A stretch of DNA of 5,023 nucleotides from Aquirhabdus sp. (GTDB lineage Bacteria; Pseudomonadota; Gammaproteobacteria; Pseudomonadales; Moraxellaceae), in assembly GCA_030150595.1 (NCBI GenBank), contig JASLFQ010000107.1, positions 1 to 5,023 of the forward strand. The letters are read 5' to 3'. This document shows positions 1 through 4,853 of the stretch, piece by piece; positions within the stretch are counted from its first letter, which is position 1; every line of letters starts with the position of its first letter. Made by a program: the position numbers and the translations under genes. The notes below the pieces were generated by a model, which was given only the letters and a program-made list of their open reading frames with translations, made no database searches and was not told the origin of the DNA.

Positions 1-286
1 GTGGTCGCCCATTCTGCCGATCAAATAGGCTGTACTCCGCTCTCAAGTTAAGCTCAGGATCGTTAAACAGCATCCTGACTGGAATAGATCGAATCTTGCC
101 ATTAGATGCTTGCTGACGTAATGTCTCATCAAGAGGATGATTGACCCAGCCCTCACGATTCTGCACTTGTGAGGTAATAGTGAATTGATCATCCTTTTCA
201 GGCAGTCGCTTGTTGTCTTTCACCACAATACGACCAATGCTGATCCGCCCTAAGATGGGCGGTGTAATTGCTAGGCCTTTAATCAT
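1..286 (-). CDS. Recombination-directionality-factor-like protein ('hydrolase or metal-binding protein'), C-terminus cut by window edge
   Basis: Only the first 95 codons are present; the frame is open to the left edge. The product begins MIKGLAITPP and continues with ILGRISIGRIVVKDNKRLPE, then the segments REGWVNHPLDE, KIRSIPVRMLFNDPELNLRA and SLFDRQNGRP. I recognise these as the conserved N-terminus of a family in conjugative elements and islands of Pseudomonas-like bacteria. That family is often labelled 'hydrolase or metal-binding protein' and is related to phage Gp3-like recombination directionality factors. The cysteine-rich part that would support metal binding lies outside the window. 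The start is well supported: ATG at 284-286 follows an AAGGAG ribosome site with a 7-base gap. The ATG shares an ATGA overlap with the stop codon of the upstream YqaJ gene, which implies translational coupling and shared use. The family match is from memory and the biochemical role is inferred; that this is a real gene is much surer than its function. Confidence 0.75.
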   Translation of the reverse strand, partial: MIKGLAITPPILGRISIGRIVVKDNKRLPEKDDQFTITSQVQNREGWVNHPLDETLRQQASNGKIRSIPVRMLFNDPELNLRAEYSLFDRQNGRP

Positions 287-1293
287 GACGTGACTCCTTG
301 AATGGATTTCATTTCAGGTGATGAATGTGATACGACGTTGGTGTTGACCAGAAAACGACGACTACCTGATTTACTGCGTTTCCATGTCACGCTACCTGTT
401 TGGAACAAGGCTTTGCTGGCTTCGCCCATCCGTTGCTGAATCTGTTGCTTGAGATGCGCCTCCACCTCTTGCTTGGATTCGATTTCAGCGCGTAAGCTGA
501 CCATGCCGACAAATGCGGTAGACAAGGCTAAGTCATCAGTCAGGTCAACCGTGTTTCCTTTGTCGTAGGGATACAACGCACGTAAAGCTTGGCCTGCTGA
601 ATCAGAACCATCCGCTGGTGGCTCAATATCGTGTTCAACGTAGTGCCAGAACTTGCGTTCCAGCTCAATGAGTCGATCAATCAACTCATCGTCACGTTCA
701 ATGCGATGAATCCGAATTTCCTGACCACAGATCAATACGCAAACATCAGCAACCTGTTTTCCTGTAACGGCGAGTTGATGCTGTACCTGACACTGGATAT
801 ATTCAGGCACACCATCTCGCCAAAGCCGTGAGCCAAACTCCCCTGCTGTTTTACACTCCAGAATTTGAACGATGTCATTACCAACGATGGAATAGTCAAG
901 ATTGGCGAGCATCCAGCTTTTGTCTGGATCAGGATGTTGTAGGACTGAATTGATGCGACGAACTTTATGACCTGTGCGCTTGGTATAGTGCGCCGCGACT
1001 ATCGATTCTAAAATCGTGCCCCAGTACATCGGCGAGCTTTCATCGTTGGGATCAACCTTAGGTAGATTTTGATCTCGCCCTGTTTTAATCATCCAGAGTT
1101 CAAGCTGAGACTGATAAGGATTAAGACCGACTGCGGCAGCAGCATCACTACTGCCAATACCACGCTTACGGACATTGAGCCATTCATCACGACTGAGGTC
1201 TTTGGTGGAGACCAGACGAAGTGCTTTGGGATTGGGAATGGGTTTACGGGTGGATGTTGGGTAAACCATCGATGTTGAGAGTGCTTGATTCAT
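283..1293 (-). CDS. YqaJ-type viral recombinase / exonuclease
   Basis: A 336-residue protein with the YqaJ (lambda-exonuclease-like, PD-(D/E)XK) nuclease fold in residues about 35-220. Visible motifs are RKRGIGSSDAAAAVGLNPY (42-60), the family's N-terminal signature; WGTILE with acidic E96; ANLDY with D133; LECK with E146 and K148, the D...ExK metal site; and QCQVQHQL (167-174). All expected catalytic residues are present, so the enzyme is probably active. Residues 205-295 are helical and charged. They lead to the conserved YqaJ tail with GEASKALF and SVTWKRSKSGSRRF (301-314). The family resects double-stranded DNA ends 5'-3' to feed a RecT/Bet annealing protein in phage-type recombination; that partner is not in the window. 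The start ATG has an AGGAAG ribosome site 6 bases upstream. The gene lies 113 bases after the DUF932 gene, separated from it by a strong hairpin, and overlaps the next gene by ATGA. Family assignment is strong; the pairing with an annealase is inferred. Confidence 0.93.
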   Translation of the reverse strand: MNQALSTSMVYPTSTRKPIPNPKALRLVSTKDLSRDEWLNVRKRGIGSSDAAAAVGLNPYQSQLELWMIKTGRDQNLPKVDPNDESSPMYWGTILESIVAAHYTKRTGHKVRRINSVLQHPDPDKSWMLANLDYSIVGNDIVQILECKTAGEFGSRLWRDGVPEYIQCQVQHQLAVTGKQVADVCVLICGQEIRIHRIERDDELIDRLIELERKFWHYVEHDIEPPADGSDSAGQALRALYPYDKGNTVDLTDDLALSTAFVGMVSLRAEIESKQEVEAHLKQQIQQRMGEASKALFQTGSVTWKRSKSGSRRFLVNTNVVSHSSPEMKSIQGVTS

Positions 1294-1331
1294 GATGTGC
1301 TTCCTGTTAGAAATGAGTTCGACAAAAGATC

Positions 1332-1366
1332 AGCCCGACCCAGCTCATTGCTGGGTCGGGCTTTTT
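1332..1366. terminator. Strong hairpin between the DUF932 and YqaJ genes
   Basis: A perfect 13-bp GC-rich stem pairs 1332-1344 with 1350-1362 around a 5-base loop. Read on the plus strand, a run of five T starts at the end of the stem (1362-1366), a textbook intrinsic terminator. Read on the minus strand, the direction of both flanking genes, the stem is followed by GATC and then only TTTT, so termination should be weaker. It may be bidirectional, block antisense transcription, or lower expression of the YqaJ gene relative to the DUF932 gene. Confidence 0.8.
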
Positions 1367-1406
1367 GATGTGTCAGAGAGATGAGTAGATAAATCGACTA
1401 AAGCAA

Positions 1407-2372
1407 TCAAGCTGCCATTAATACAGCTTGTTCCAATGCTTTCTGCTTAATGACCGCACCTTGACCAAACCATGCAGAGTCCAGTCGATGATCGGTACTG
1501 CGAGCGCGGCGTTCATGGTCTATGAACTCGGTCACAGCATTGAGTAATCCAAAAGCAGTGCCCTTGGCTGAATCAAGATCAGCACCTTTACCCCGACCTT
1601 GATAAAGCTCTAATGCTTTAGTCATGGCGCGTTCGTTGGCTTGACCCAAGGATTTTGAATTGAGGCTTTGATCGCTAAACACGCGAAGGAAATAACGTTC
1701 AGCCTCAACAGCTTTGACTTTACGCTCACTCAGTCCTTTCATGCGATACATGAAGTCATCCCATGATGAAACCGAAATACCGAGCTGTTTCTTGACGGCT
1801 TCAGGATCAAAACTGGTACTGTGAGGAACTTTAACGGCATGCGCTCCGCCAGCCAGTGCAACCGCAAGCGTGTTGTTGCAAACCACACGAATTGACGTGA
1901 ATTGTGCAGTCGTTGCCAGAGTGCCATCACAGGCAGTTGCCAATAAGACATAGCCATTGGTCACATCACGACCACGTAAAGCAGTCGATTGACCTGTACG
2001 GGCTAATGCCCAGATCTTGCGTCCACCTTTGAGTACGCCTGCGGTTTCGAGTTCAAAACCAGATTGTTCAGTGAGGTCACGGTAGAACTCTAAAATCGCA
2101 CGAGGCTGAACAACTTGATAGCGTTGGCTGACGACTGACAGTGGTGTATGGGTGTCTGAACGGAACAAGACTTTGTTATCCATAAAAGCATGGATAGATC
2201 CTGATGTGCCACTGGCTTCAGTCATATAGCGAACTGGGGATTCTAGTATTTCCCAATCCATGCCTGCCTGTTGTGCCCAGACTTCTAAAGGTTGGTGTGG
2301 TGAGAGTTGATTGCCAAGACCATGCCAAGGGGTTGACCCTGTAAATGCCATAGTTTCGATAAGATGTGCCAT
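1407..2372 (-). CDS. DUF932 / TIGR03299 phage/plasmid-like protein
   Basis: A 321-residue protein of the DUF932 family (TIGR03299, 'phage/plasmid-like protein'), common on plasmids, integrative elements and cryptic prophages; E. coli YafZ and YfjQ contain the same domain. The biochemical function is unknown. Diagnostic segments are PWHGLG (15-20), the LSVVSQRYQVVQP core (78-90), GGRKIWALAR (116-125), TACDGTLA through IRVVCNNTLA (146-170), and VPHS (182-185). The C-terminal GTAFGLLNAVTEFIDHERRA (271-290) and SAWFG (299-303) complete the pattern. The length is normal for the family and the ends are intact. The ATG is preceded by AAAGGAAA with about a 7-base gap, so the start is clear. It is the middle gene of a minus-strand row, downstream of the zinc-ribbon/glycine-zipper gene and upstream of the YqaJ exonuclease gene. 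Repeated occurrence next to recombination genes suggests a role in element maintenance or DNA processing, but that is inference only. There is no signal peptide or membrane segment. Confidence 0.92.
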   Translation of the reverse strand: MAHLIETMAFTGSTPWHGLGNQLSPHQPLEVWAQQAGMDWEILESPVRYMTEASGTSGSIHAFMDNKVLFRSDTHTPLSVVSQRYQVVQPRAILEFYRDLTEQSGFELETAGVLKGGRKIWALARTGQSTALRGRDVTNGYVLLATACDGTLATTAQFTSIRVVCNNTLAVALAGGAHAVKVPHSTSFDPEAVKKQLGISVSSWDDFMYRMKGLSERKVKAVEAERYFLRVFSDQSLNSKSLGQANERAMTKALELYQGRGKGADLDSAKGTAFGLLNAVTEFIDHERRARSTDHRLDSAWFGQGAVIKQKALEQAVLMAA

Positions 2373-2391
2373 GATGAATTTCCTTTAAATT

Positions 2392-2427
2392 AATTGAGTA
2401 AATAGCACGCACGGCAAAGCCACTGAA
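2392..2427 (-). promoter_or_regulatory. Candidate promoter for the DUF932 gene
   Basis: On the minus strand an extended -10 element, TGC followed by TATTTA (2399-2407), lies 17 bases from a weak -35-like TTCAGT (2422-2427). Transcription would start near 2392 and give a leader of about 20 nt that just contains the AAAGGAAA ribosome site. An alternative is TTGCCG with a 17-base spacer to ATTAAT, which would leave almost no leader. The 155-base gap after the previous gene makes a promoter here plausible. It was picked by eye. Confidence 0.35.
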
Positions 2428-2490
2428 TGAGGTACTCAGGATTTAGATCGTGCGGTTTATGGGTTAAACAGGAGAAATAGAAATAAAAGG

Positions 2491-2519
2491 ATGCTTAATA
2501 GCATAAGCATTTACGGTAA
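2491..2519. repeat. Clustered short palindromes between the zipper and DUF932 genes
   Basis: ATGCTT at 2491-2496 is the reverse complement of AAGCAT at 2505-2510, and a third copy of the AGCAT core sits between them (2500-2504). Next to it, TTACGGTAA (2511-2519) is an odd-length palindrome. The cluster starts 8 bases after the stop codon of the zipper gene. On the minus strand a CCTTTTATTT stretch follows the 6-bp stem, so it could be a weak terminator. Alternatively it could be an operator for the DUF932 gene. Confidence 0.4.
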
Positions 2520-2527
2520 GAATTTAA

Positions 2528-2836
2528 TTAGTGATGCTCACTACTAAAGTTGTAGCCACAGTCAATACAGTGATAGTTATCGAGAATGTTGTCGTCGATT
2601 ACCTCCCCGAGTGCTGCACCAGTGGCATAGCCAGTCACTCCACCGATTAGCCCACCCAAGAGAGCACCAGCAAAACTTCCTAATGGGCCAGCAATCATGC
2701 CAGCAGCAGCGCCGATTTCGGCACCACCCATAGCACTGGCCGCACCTGCGGCAGTTCCGATAGCGCCACCTGTTCTACGAGCATAGTTCTTAGTTTCAAC
2801 TTTGTCTGAATGACATTTAGGACAGATGATTGGCAT
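2528..2836 (-). CDS. Small membrane protein: zinc ribbon split around a glycine-zipper hairpin
   Basis: A 102-residue protein. Residues 1-10 carry CPKC (C5, C8) and residues 90-94 carry CIDCG (C90, C93), the two halves of a four-cysteine zinc ribbon. Between them, residues 22-78 are almost only Gly, Ala, Ile, Leu and Met, with repeated GxxxG spacing (for example AGPLGSFAGALLGGLIGGVTG). Two glycine-zipper membrane helices form a hairpin with a turn near P51. Folding the hairpin would bring the two cysteine pairs together on one side of the membrane, presumably the cytoplasm. There is no signal peptide. Glycine-zipper proteins often oligomerise or perturb membranes, but no specific function can be assigned. 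The ATG has an AGGAG ribosome site about 9-10 bases upstream. The gene is first in the minus-strand row and is preceded by a terminator-like hairpin only 52 bases upstream. The topology is inferred; the gene itself is well supported by composition, start and motifs. Confidence 0.85.
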   Translation of the reverse strand: MPIICPKCHSDKVETKNYARRTGGAIGTAAGAASAMGGAEIGAAAGMIAGPLGSFAGALLGGLIGGVTGYATGAALGEVIDDNILDNYHCIDCGYNFSSEHH

Positions 2837-2888
2837 GTTGTATTGCTCCTAAGATATTTAAGATATGGATTTTAGAAATTTGAGGCAT

Positions 2889-2918
2889 AAAAAAGGCTTG
2901 CGCGATGGCAAGCCTTTT
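2889..2918 (-). terminator. Rho-independent terminator just upstream of the zipper gene
   Basis: An 11-bp perfect stem pairs 2891-2901 with 2908-2918 around a 6-base loop. On the minus strand its AAGCC arm runs straight into six T (complement of 2889-2894). On the plus strand four T are part of the stem. It is strongest for minus-strand transcripts arriving from the right and lies 52 bases before the start codon of the zipper gene. It therefore insulates that gene, acts as an attenuator in its leader, or ends a small RNA. Confidence 0.82.
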
Positions 2919-2984
2919 GTTGAAAGTAACGGTGAAGCGCTATAGAACAGTCGTAGCTTCATCTGAATGATGTGTACTTAAAAA

Positions 2985-3013
2985 TATTTACGATCACTAG
3001 GGTTGCATCGCAA
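2985..3013 (-). promoter_or_regulatory. Candidate minus-strand promoter upstream of the 2889-2918 terminator
   Basis: TTGCGA (3008-3013) and TAAATA (2985-2990) are separated by exactly 17 bases on the minus strand. The -35 hexamer falls inside a GTTGC/GCAAC inverted repeat (3003-3014) that could be an operator. A transcript from here would reach the terminator after roughly 60-90 nt. The -10 match is poor. Confidence 0.25.
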
Positions 3014-3020
3014 CTGCCCT

Positions 3021-3049
3021 TTGCAAGAGCATGATGTACAATTTATACT
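3021..3049 (+). promoter_or_regulatory. Candidate sigma-70 promoter, plus strand
   Basis: TTGCAA (3021-3026) and TATACT (3044-3049) have an optimal 17-base spacer; the -10 matches the consensus at five of six positions. Transcription would start near 3056 and run to the terminator at 3268-3301, giving an RNA of about 245 nt with no sizeable reading frame. It was found by eye. Confidence 0.35.
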
Positions 3050-3151
3050 GCATTAGGTGAGTGGTATCTTCTTGAGAAAGCTTATAAAGGCTCTAGTTTT
3101 CTTGAAATAATTGTGAACAAAATAAATTAAGTCTAGGGCGTTTTTGCGTGA

Positions 3152-3172
3152 TGTTGGTATTTTTGTTGGTAT
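3152..3172. repeat. Two perfect TGTTGGTAT direct repeats, 12-base period
   Basis: TGTTGGTAT occurs at 3152-3160 and again at 3164-3172. From memory, tandem TGTTGGTAT-type motifs occur near the ends of elements moved by P4-like tyrosine integrases, where they act as arm-type binding sites. No integrase gene is in the window, so this is a motif-based suggestion of a former or present element end. Confidence 0.45.
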
Positions 3173-3216
3173 TCTTGAATTTAATCTTATAAATAATTTA
3201 TGTGATACAATGTTTT

Positions 3217-3303
3217 GAGAGTTTGACTTGGCTCCCTCTCTCTATAGCAGTACATTGTAGTTAATACAAAAAAACCAAAGCAATGAGCTTTGGTTTTTTT
3301 TGT
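3217..3303 (+). ncRNA. Candidate small RNA with CU-rich segment and intrinsic terminator
   Basis: An extended -10 element, TGA followed by TACAAT (3203-3211), would start a transcript near 3217 that ends at the strong terminator at 3268-3301, about 85 nt in all. No good -35 is seen, as is usual for extended -10 promoters. The RNA would contain a CU-rich run (CUCCCUCUCUCU, 3232-3243), which can pair with GAGAG at its own 5' end (3217-3221 with 3236-3240) or with purine-rich ribosome sites in target messages. The U-rich 3' end would suit Hfq binding. I do not recognise the RNA. The terminator can equally be explained by the minus-strand lipoprotein gene, so the call is tentative. Confidence 0.25.
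3268..3301. terminator. Bidirectional intrinsic terminator downstream of the lipoprotein gene
   Basis: CCAAAGC (3275-3281) pairs with GCTTTGG (3287-3293) around AATGA. The stem is flanked by seven A (3268-3274) and eight T (3294-3301), giving a U-tract in either direction. On the minus strand it lies about 90 bases after the stop codon of the lipoprotein gene and is its likely terminator. On the plus strand it could end the candidate small RNA. Confidence 0.88.
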
Positions 3304-3327
3304 CCAGATTTTGACCTCTGGATGATT

Positions 3328-3372
3328 CTGCTGGCAAATAAGTTTTAAAAATTTATTTGCCAGCAGTTTTTT
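3328..3372. terminator. Long AT-rich hairpin after the lipoprotein gene
   Basis: A perfect 14-bp stem pairs 3328-3341 with 3353-3366 around an 11-base loop whose inner bases can pair further. On the plus strand six T follow at once (3367-3372), so it is terminator-like in that direction. On the minus strand no U-tract follows, so there it would be a message-stabilising 3' hairpin ahead of the terminator at 3268-3301. Confidence 0.72.
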
Positions 3373-3390
3373 GGTTCTAATCGTATTTTT

Positions 3391-4566
3391 CTATTGACTA
3401 ATGTACTGGGTAAAATCAGATCCCAGACTGTTGAATGGAACTATGTTGCTATGGCGTGTGACTTTTGTTCCACTAAATATTAAGTTTGGGCCATCAGCTG
3501 CCTTGGTCTTAACTTCAGTGTAAATCGGTTGAATTGTACTATCCTCCCATACTGGATTTGTAATGACGATATTTCCAGAGGCTACCCCTTTAGATTTTGG
3601 AGTGCTGCCCACAATTCCTACCGCAAAAGCATAATCTGATGCGGTATCTTTGTGATTGTTTATGTTTATGTTTACTGTCTTTCTGGTATTTCCATTTTTA
3701 TTGAGTGCTGCTAATTCAACCTCAATACCATAGTGATTGTCGTATGTCTTGATATTTTGCAGGTTGACGCCAGTAATCTCGGCATTGTTATTGTTGGGTT
3801 CGAAATCTATCCCTGCTTTAGGGGCGGTTCCTACGTTTTTGAAGAACTCCGAGTTAGTAACACTCAGCTGATCAACACTAACAATCGATAGGCCATTTCT
3901 TCGGTTATTCCCAGACTGTGCACCTGTGATTGCGATATTTGAAGCGATCTTATTTTTTGCAGATGGTCCGACATAAATACCGTCGCCCCAAGCATTAGAT
4001 GTTTCTGGATTAATAAGAGTTATATGGTCGGCTCCTAAAATAGCAATATCCATTCCCCATTCTCCGCTTTTTCCAATATGTGATTTCATATCGCCGATTA
4101 CAACGGGATTTACGAGTTTCACATTTTTTGCATTTTCAACTCTAATTACTGAGTAACTGGCATTCTGAGATGGCGCTAGTCTTAGCTGACTTCCAGGCGT
4201 AAACAACACTTTCTGGTTGTCATGAAAAATAATCCCTTTATCGTTCACTAATAAAGGGAATCCAGGAAAAATGAGTACATCGAATTTGCTTACAGCTTTC
4301 TGTATGGCAGCGGTATAGTCTACAGTACCGTTTGTCACATATCCCGCAGGCAGTTCTTCTGTGACGTTGTGGGCATTTGTAAATTCAGGGTTCACGACGT
4401 TGTAGGCACTCATAGGTCCGACGCTGCGCTTATCGATGGATTCAGGATTAACGACGTTACGGGCACCTGTAAAATTAGGATAAACAAGTGAACTACCAAA
4501 ACTTTGACAGGCTGGAAGTGTGATTGTAATTAATGTCATTAGAAGTGTTTGTGTGTAGTGATTCAT
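3391..4566 (-). CDS. Secreted lipoprotein with right-handed parallel beta-helix (pectate-lyase-like)
   Basis: A 391-residue protein. The N-terminus is a lipoprotein signal: a hydrophobic core (8-17) and lipobox LPAC with acceptor Cys20. Gln at the +2 position predicts the outer membrane. Residues 31-71 hold a degenerate repeat around NVVNPE. From about residue 80 the pattern of pectate-lyase-3/tailspike-type beta-helices begins: VDYTAAIQKAV (82-92) and LIFPGFPLLVN (98-108). Repeated short beta-turns follow, with WGDGIYVG (193-200), RRNGLSI (222-228), AGIDFEPNNN (251-260) and YGIEVEL (279-285). D195, D254 and E256 are acidic residues in the places where such folds keep catalytic or sugar-contacting groups. 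The fold points to binding or cleaving a polysaccharide, perhaps capsule or exopolysaccharide, but substrate and activity are unknown. The ATG is preceded by AAGGAA with about a 5-base gap. The gene appears monocistronic and has its own terminator downstream. Its composition is AT-richer than that of the genes to the left. Confidence 0.88.
   Translation of the reverse strand: MNHYTQTLLMTLITITLPACQSFGSSLVYPNFTGARNVVNPESIDKRSVGPMSAYNVVNPEFTNAHNVTEELPAGYVTNGTVDYTAAIQKAVSKFDVLIFPGFPLLVNDKGIIFHDNQKVLFTPGSQLRLAPSQNASYSVIRVENAKNVKLVNPVVIGDMKSHIGKSGEWGMDIAILGADHITLINPETSNAWGDGIYVGPSAKNKIASNIAITGAQSGNNRRNGLSIVSVDQLSVTNSEFFKNVGTAPKAGIDFEPNNNNAEITGVNLQNIKTYDNHYGIEVELAALNKNGNTRKTVNININNHKDTASDYAFAVGIVGSTPKSKGVASGNIVITNPVWEDSTIQPIYTEVKTKAADGPNLIFSGTKVTRHSNIVPFNSLGSDFTQYISQ
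4381..4458 (-). repeat. Imperfect direct repeat inside the lipoprotein gene (57-base period)
   Basis: The 21-base unit at 4438-4458 (residues 37-43, NVVNPES) recurs at 4381-4401 (residues 56-62, NVVNPEF), with 17 of 21 bases identical and 19 residues between copies. A shorter third echo, HNVTEE (66-71), follows. The repeat lies between the lipidated cysteine and the beta-helix, so it forms a variable linker likely made by tandem duplication. Confidence 0.75.
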
Positions 4567-4651
4567 GCTGGTTCCTTAATGGTTTATTGATGATCCATTG
4601 TTGAAGCAATTTACTGCGGGATTGGCTCAAATTTTAATGTTAAGTAGGGGT

Positions 4652-4710
4652 GCTTGAATATTGTACGACATGGTCAATTCTAGCTTATATTGACTTTGAG
4701 TAATTCAAGC
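4652..4710. repeat. Nested inverted repeat upstream of the lipoprotein gene
   Basis: The outer arms GCTTGAAT (4652-4659) and ATTCAAGC (4703-4710) are perfect 8-base inverted repeats. Inside them, GTCAAT (4673-4678) and ATTGAC (4689-4694) are a second perfect inverted pair around a 10-base loop. Together they could form an imperfect long hairpin in a leader RNA, or two dyad operator sites. It sits 86-144 bases before the start codon. Confidence 0.45.
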
Positions 4711-4824
4711 TGCACAGCAAGGAGATTAACATGCTGTAGATTGAAGTGATATTGCATTTATCTTAAGGTTTGGTAGGGTACTTCTTTCGCCAAACATCTA
4801 GATGATATAGGGGGTAAGTTAGTT

Positions 4825-4853
4825 GATATATAAAGCTATTATTTTAGTTGCAA
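4825..4853 (-). promoter_or_regulatory. Candidate promoter for the lipoprotein gene
   Basis: On the minus strand TTGCAA (4848-4853) and TATATC (4825-4830) are separated by exactly 17 bases. Transcription near 4818 would give a leader of about 250 nt that contains the nested inverted repeat at 4652-4710. The long leader is unusual, and nearer but weaker promoters cannot be excluded. Confidence 0.3.

Larger units (their letters stand above)
2837..3390. other. Gene-free 554-base interval rich in transcription signals
   Basis: No convincing protein-coding frame is present on either strand. The stretch holds a terminator at 2889-2918, candidate promoters on both strands, a GTTGC/GCAAC inverted repeat at 3003-3014, two TGTTGGTAT repeats at 3152-3172, a CT-rich run at 3232-3243, a terminator at 3268-3301 and a long hairpin at 3328-3366. 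It is AT-rich and separates the mobile-element genes on the left from the lipoprotein gene on the right. Confidence 0.7.

Noticed and set aside
631..831. Plus-strand 66-codon open frame inside the YqaJ gene
   Set aside because: It is antisense to conserved catalytic parts of the YqaJ domain, has no ribosome site and resembles no family.
1069..1278. Plus-strand 69-codon open frame opposite the N-terminal YqaJ region
   Set aside because: It lies fully antisense to a conserved gene with no initiation signals of its own.
1739..1957. Minus-strand 72-codon frame within the DUF932 gene
   Set aside because: It is a shifted frame of the strongly conserved DUF932 gene.
2218..2412. Minus-strand 64-codon frame overlapping the DUF932 start
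   Set aside because: The DUF932 frame has the better ribosome site and clear family motifs; this frame only shadows it.
3151..3192. Tiny plus-strand frame encoding the hydrophobic peptide MLVFLLVFLNLIL
   Set aside because: Its hydrophobicity follows from the TGTTGGTAT repeats, its ribosome site is poor, and 13 residues is below the usual size of type I toxins.
3225..3250. Possible tRNA-Ser 3' end fragment around the CT-rich run
   Set aside because: There is no T-loop GTTCGA motif and no CCA end; the likeness is limited to a few CT repeats.
4661..4691. Plus-strand TTGTAC ... TATATT promoter-like pair
   Set aside because: The spacer is 19 bases and nothing that looks like a gene or structured RNA follows.
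4719..4739. Good ribosome site AAGGAG followed by ATG CTG TAG (a two-codon frame)
   Set aside because: There is no further frame and no clear promoter at the right distance; a chance match in AT-rich DNA is the simpler reading.
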